Positions 7,178 to 10,499 of a DNA stretch of 10,499 nucleotides are shown piece by piece. The stretch is taken from positions 1-10,499 of the forward strand of contig JACRGZ010000084.1 of NCBI GenBank assembly GCA_016234155.1, in the 5' to 3' direction. Positions within the stretch are counted from its first letter, which is position 1; every line of letters starts with the position of its first letter. Both the position numbers and the translations under genes were made by a program. This stretch comes from Nitrospirota bacterium (GTDB taxonomy: Bacteria; Nitrospirota; 9FT-COMBO-42-15; HDB-SIOI813). Below the pieces are notes generated by a model. That model was not told the DNA's origin. It made no database searches and was given only the letters and a program-made list of their open reading frames with translations.

Positions 7178-8626
7178 GTGACACTGATAATCCTTCTTGG
7201 GGTATCATTTTTTGCCGCCATTGTCCTGGCCTTCGTAGGTGACAGGAGATTTGCCCCGGAGATAAACATCCTCGGGTCCGCTGCCACTTTTATTGCCGGT
7301 GTCGGTCTTGCAGTGCATGTGTATTATGAAGGTCCTATGATAGCGGGCGGGAATTTCTTCTTTGTCGATGCGTTCAATGTTTACCTCACAGTGCTAACCG
7401 CCTTTGTCTCCATGACAACAGCCATATTCAGCAGGAGATACATGCGACGGGAAAGAGAACACGGCAGGGTCAGTCACTGGGGGATGAGATTTTATCATGC
7501 CATGTTCCAGCTCTTTATCTTTGCCATGCTGCTGGCACTTCTGACCAACAATATCGGGGTGCTGTGGATTGCCATGGAACTGGCAACACTCTCAACTGTA
7601 TTGCTGGTCTCATTATACAGAACTCCCACAGCCATTGAGGCAGCATGGAAATATTTTATACTCTGCGGTGTGGGGATAGCACAGGCACTTTTCGGTACCG
7701 TACTCCTCTACTTTGCTGCGGAAAAGGTGCTGGGTGAGGGAGGAGAAGCCCTTTTATGGACAAATCTGATCCAGGTAAGCGGTCAGCTTGAACCAACTGT
7801 ACTTCGCCTGGCCTTTGTATTCCTTATGGTGGGTTACGGCACTAAGGTAGGGCTCGTACCTCTCCATAACTGGCTCCCTGATGCCCATAGCGAAGGACCT
7901 ACACCCATCTCTGCTGTCCTCTCCGGACTGCTTCTGAATATTGCCCTCTACGCCCTGGTTAGATGCAAGGTACTTGTTGACCTGTCTACCGGGACGAATA
8001 TGGCAGGAAATATGATGATGGGATTCGGCCTCCTTTCCATACTGGTTGCGTCCTTCTCCCTATTAAGACGGAAAGATATAAAAAGATTGTTCGCCTATTC
8101 TTCCATAGAACATATGGGAATAGCCACCTTTGCCTTTGGTTTGGGAGGCCCTATTGCCACATTTGGGGCATTGTTGCATATGCTTGTGCACAGCCTTACC
8201 AAATCATCCATATTCTTCACCGTAGGCCACGCATCTCAAATGCACGGGACCCAGGAGATGTCGAAAATTAAAGGTCTTATCAAGGGGAATCCTCTTGTGG
8301 GATGGGGATTGGTGTTTGGAGTTATGGCCATTGTTGGAATGCCGCCATTCGGCGTATTTACCAGCGAATTTCTCATTCTCACGGCAACGATGAAGGACGC
8401 ACCGCTTCTGGCTCCCCTGCTGCTTCTCGGGCTTGGAGTCGCATTTGCAGCCCTCTTCAGAAGGGTACAGCCGATGATTTCAGGAGCGGTTCCCTCGAAC
8501 CAGATGCCCGTGAAAGCGTCACATATACCGATTATCCTGCATATGGTTCTGGTACTGATAATCGGAATATATATGCCAAACTTTCTTTCAGAGTGGTTCC
8601 ACACTGCTGTAGGGCTGCTGAAGTAA
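7178..8626 (+). CDS. hyfF: Hydrogenase-4 subunit F-like antiporter subunit (NuoL/M/N family)
   Basis: 482 residues, a second NuoL/M/N-type antiporter subunit. It starts with GTG, one base after the hyfE stop, behind a strong purine-rich ribosome site (AAGGAGGAGGAG, 7162-7173, overlapping the end of hyfE). Channel residues visible are E134 (WIAMEL), K223 (GYGTKVGLVPLHNWLPDAH), K342 (HSLTKSSIFF) and E397 (FTSEFLI). At the place of the helix-8 Lys of HyfB (GVMLKTAIYG) this protein has Asn254 (GLLLNIALYA), so the two antiporter subunits differ in a channel residue; this may be usual for HyfF. About 14 membrane helices. HyfF and HyfB together suggest two ion channels in the complex. Confidence 0.9.
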   Translation: MTLIILLGVSFFAAIVLAFVGDRRFAPEINILGSAATFIAGVGLAVHVYYEGPMIAGGNFFFVDAFNVYLTVLTAFVSMTTAIFSRRYMRREREHGRVSHWGMRFYHAMFQLFIFAMLLALLTNNIGVLWIAMELATLSTVLLVSLYRTPTAIEAAWKYFILCGVGIAQALFGTVLLYFAAEKVLGEGGEALLWTNLIQVSGQLEPTVLRLAFVFLMVGYGTKVGLVPLHNWLPDAHSEGPTPISAVLSGLLLNIALYALVRCKVLVDLSTGTNMAGNMMMGFGLLSILVASFSLLRRKDIKRLFAYSSIEHMGIATFAFGLGGPIATFGALLHMLVHSLTKSSIFFTVGHASQMHGTQEMSKIKGLIKGNPLVGWGLVFGVMAIVGMPPFGVFTSEFLILTATMKDAPLLAPLLLLGLGVAFAALFRRVQPMISGAVPSNQMPVKASHIPIILHMVLVLIIGIYMPNFLSEWFHTAVGLLK

Positions 8627-8659
8627 ATGGTTCTTCTGAGAATTCTGTGAGTTAATATC

Positions 8660-8696
8660 CCCTCCCCTTCAAGGGGAGGGTTAGGGTGGGGATGGG
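8660..8696 (+). repeat. C/G-rich palindrome overlapping a G-quadruplex motif before hyfG
   Basis: CCCTCCCCTT (8660-8669) and AAGGGGAGGG (8671-8680) form a perfect 10-bp inverted repeat around one base. The right arm continues into three more G runs, giving five runs of three or four G (8673-8676, 8678-8680, 8684-8686, 8688-8691, 8694-8696) with loops of one to three bases on the mRNA strand. It occupies the only sizeable gap (86 bases) in the operon and ends two bases before the hyfG ribosome site. It resembles short repeats scattered through many environmental bacterial genomes; no T run follows, so a simple terminator is unlikely. Confidence 0.7.
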
Positions 8697-8712
8697 CTGA
8701 GGTGATAAGAAT

Positions 8713-10284
8713 ATGAGCACGCTAAAAGAAACAATTAATGTGACACTTAGTCAAGATGCAGGGCAGGATGAGTATCAATATCCTGCCGGCGTAACAACCC
8801 TTATTGTTCCCAGGGATCGCTTCGTAGAAGCAGCCAGGGTGATGAAGACATCTGACGCCAGGCTGGTGGCTGAGTGGGCAACGGATGAAACTCCTTTTGG
8901 CAGAGGATTTGGAATATATGCCTGTTATGCCAAAGGCCCGGAATACCTGATTGTGAAAACAGATGTCCCGGTTGAAGACCCGGTATTTCCAACACTTACA
9001 AAGAAGTTCGTCCCGTCCTACCGGTTTGAGCGGCAGATACAAAGCCTTATGGGTGTTAAGCCGGTTGGGCATCCCGATGGCAGGCCATGGATAAAACATG
9101 AAGACTGGCCTGATGATGCCTGGCCGTTGAGAAAGACCTTTGACCCCTCCATATATATGCCCAGGGTCAAAGGAGAATACAAATTTATCAGGGCAGAAGG
9201 TGAAGGTGTTTATGAGATACCGGTTGGCCCTGTTCATGCCGGGATCATTGAACCCGGTCATTTCCGCTTTCAGGCCGTTGGGGAGGATATACTCAACCTT
9301 GAAGAAAAACTCGGATATGTCCATAAGGGAATAGAAAAGAGATTCGAGACCTTATCATGGGAAGACGGTGCAAGACTCGCTGGCCGGGTATCCGGGGACA
9401 CTACTGTGGCGCATTCCCTCGCATACTGCATGGCGCTGGAGTCTATGGCCGGGTGCAATCCACCGGAGAGGGCGCTTTGGGTCCGCGCCCTTATGCTTGA
9501 AAGGGAAAGGATAGCCAATCACCTTGGAGATATCGGGGCTATATGCAATGATACAGCCTTCGCATTCCTTTTGTATCAACTCTCCAGGCTTAAGGAAATA
9601 TTACTGCGCACCAACTATAAGCTTTTTGGTCACAGATTAATGATGGATAATGTTATCCCGGGAGGTGTATCGGTTGACATCACCACAGAAGGCATAGAAG
9701 AAATTCTTTCTGAATTGGACTGGCTTTCCAATGAATTTGAAAGGCTTGCCATCATCTATGATGAAAACCCTTCTCTTGAAGACAGGGTAAGAGGGGCAGG
9801 GATACTTACCCCTGATACCGCAAGGGAACTTGGTGTGGTTGGGTTTGTGGCCAGGGCCAGCGGCCAGCCACTTGATTGCCGTATCCAGTATCCGTTTCCT
9901 CCATACGACCGGATTGTCCCTAAGATGACAGTACTTGAGTCAGGGGATGTCCATGCCAGGGCATGGGTAAGGGTTGAAGAAATAAGGGACTCTATAGAAC
10001 TGATAAGAAAGATATTGGACACACTTCCTTCAGATGGAATAAAGGCCGGACTTGATGTTCCGGCAGCAGACAGGAAGGGGTTCGCTGTTGTTGAGGGGTG
10101 GAGGGGGGAGATAGTTTACTGGACTCAATCAGGACCAAATGGCGGGACAAACCGGTGTATGGTCAGGGACCCTTCCAGTGTAAACTGGCTTGCCATTGAA
10201 CAGGCGATCCACGGAAACATAGTACCTGATTTCCCGCTCTGCAACAAAAGTTTCAATCAGTCTTATTCAGGGCACGATTTATAA
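8713..10284 (+). CDS. hyfG: Hydrogenase-like large subunit (NuoC-NuoD fusion) lacking NiFe ligands; Ehr-type
   Basis: 523 residues. The N-terminal part (about 25-145) is a NuoC-like 30-kDa domain ending in the signature SYRFERQIQSLMGVKPVGHPD and WPLRK; the rest (about 155-523) is the NuoD/large-subunit domain (VGPVHAGIIEPGHFRF, LGYVHKGIEKRFE, ERERIANHLGDIG). In true HycE/HyfG the NiFe centre is held by two CxxC pairs, in RVCGICGFAHS and in the C-terminal NKSFNLCYSC. Here these read RVSGDTTVAHS (225-235) and NKSFNQSYSGHDL (511-523): all four Cys are replaced (S227, T230, S517, G520) although the flanking residues are kept. The protein also ends right there, without the C-terminal tail removed by a maturation protease. 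It therefore cannot bind NiFe and fits the hydrogenase-related Ehr class; its substrate is unknown. GAGGTGAT at 8699-8706 supports the start. Confidence 0.92.
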   Translation: MSTLKETINVTLSQDAGQDEYQYPAGVTTLIVPRDRFVEAARVMKTSDARLVAEWATDETPFGRGFGIYACYAKGPEYLIVKTDVPVEDPVFPTLTKKFVPSYRFERQIQSLMGVKPVGHPDGRPWIKHEDWPDDAWPLRKTFDPSIYMPRVKGEYKFIRAEGEGVYEIPVGPVHAGIIEPGHFRFQAVGEDILNLEEKLGYVHKGIEKRFETLSWEDGARLAGRVSGDTTVAHSLAYCMALESMAGCNPPERALWVRALMLERERIANHLGDIGAICNDTAFAFLLYQLSRLKEILLRTNYKLFGHRLMMDNVIPGGVSVDITTEGIEEILSELDWLSNEFERLAIIYDENPSLEDRVRGAGILTPDTARELGVVGFVARASGQPLDCRIQYPFPPYDRIVPKMTVLESGDVHARAWVRVEEIRDSIELIRKILDTLPSDGIKAGLDVPAADRKGFAVVEGWRGEIVYWTQSGPNGGTNRCMVRDPSSVNWLAIEQAIHGNIVPDFPLCNKSFNQSYSGHDL

Positions 10285-10307
10285 AAGGGTAAATAAGGAA
10301 TAATTTC

Positions 10308-10499
10308 ATGTTAAGGATTCTTCATCAGATTTTCAGAACCGGCATTGTTACAGAACCGCTTCCCCGCGAGACAGAGGCCGGGATTGAAATTGTCGGAGAC
10401 AGGTTGGAAAAGGAGATAGGATGGCGATTCCACAGGAGCCTTACAATAAGGCTTGTGGATGCAGGCTCATGCAATGGATGTGAACTGGAGATCCATGCA
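10308..10499 (+). CDS. hyfI: Hydrogenase-like small subunit (NuoB/HycG family), partial at right edge
   Basis: Sixty-four codons are visible from the ATG at 10308, which follows a TAAGGA ribosome site (10294-10299) and a 23-base gap after hyfG. The sequence reads MLRILHQIFRTGIVTEPLP and leads into SLTIRLVDAGSCNGCELEIHA, with C55 and C58 forming the first CxxC of the NuoB-type 4Fe-4S cluster (N2 or proximal cluster). This subunit passes electrons to or from the HyfG-like large subunit at the membrane interface. Since the cluster cysteines are kept while the NiFe cysteines of HyfG are lost, the complex probably still does electron transfer. The C-terminal two thirds and any following genes (for instance a HyfH-like ferredoxin) lie outside the window. 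Confidence 0.9.
   Translation, partial: MLRILHQIFRTGIVTEPLPRETEAGIEIVGDRLEKEIGWRFHRSLTIRLVDAGSCNGCELEIHA

Noticed and set aside
8660..8680. Rho-independent terminator after hyfF
   Set aside because: The stem is strong but is followed by G runs, not a T run, and the operon continues with functionally linked genes.
8713..10284. Calling hyfG a functional NiFe hydrogenase large subunit
   Set aside because: Both CxxC pairs needed to hold the NiFe centre are absent.

Overview
The window looks like a piece of a chromosome from an anaerobic or metabolically versatile bacterium. Gene content and style suggest a lineage such as Nitrospirota, Desulfobacterota/'deltaproteobacteria', NC10 or anammox Planctomycetota. 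This is inference: there is no rRNA or other taxonomic marker. GC content is intermediate, and two short palindromic repeats of the interspersed kind are present.

Left part (1-3260), all genes on the minus strand: the start of an MNT-type nucleotidyltransferase gene running off the left edge; a decayed recQ-type helicase that has lost its N-terminal ATPase half, carries two frameshifts and contains a small in-frame repeat insertion; an intact zinc-less MDR (quinone-oxidoreductase-like) gene; and a Uma2-family (DUF820) putative nuclease gene. This is accessory DNA with signs of decay.

An AT-rich divergent intergenic region (3261-3516) has a near-consensus sigma70 promoter (TTGACA, 17 bp, TAATAT) pointing right.

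Right part (3517-10499), plus strand: a tight operon in the order hyfB-hyfC-hyfE-hyfF-hyfG-hyfI (the last truncated by the window edge). The proteins build a membrane complex related to complex I and group 4 hydrogenases: two NuoL/M/N-type antiporter subunits (HyfB, HyfF), a NuoH-like subunit (HyfC), a NuoK-containing subunit (HyfE), a fused NuoC-NuoD-like large subunit (HyfG) and a NuoB-like small subunit (HyfI). No HyfA or HyfD equivalent is present in the window.

The most interesting point is that the HyfG-like large subunit has lost all four cysteines that hold the NiFe centre (S227, T230, S517, G520 at the expected places), while the neighbouring residues are kept. The small subunit keeps the first CxxC of its FeS cluster. 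The operon therefore encodes not a hydrogenase but an energy-converting hydrogenase-related (Ehr) complex, whose electron donor and acceptor are unknown. A hairpin overlapping a G-quadruplex motif lies just upstream of the hyfG ribosome binding site and could set subunit levels.
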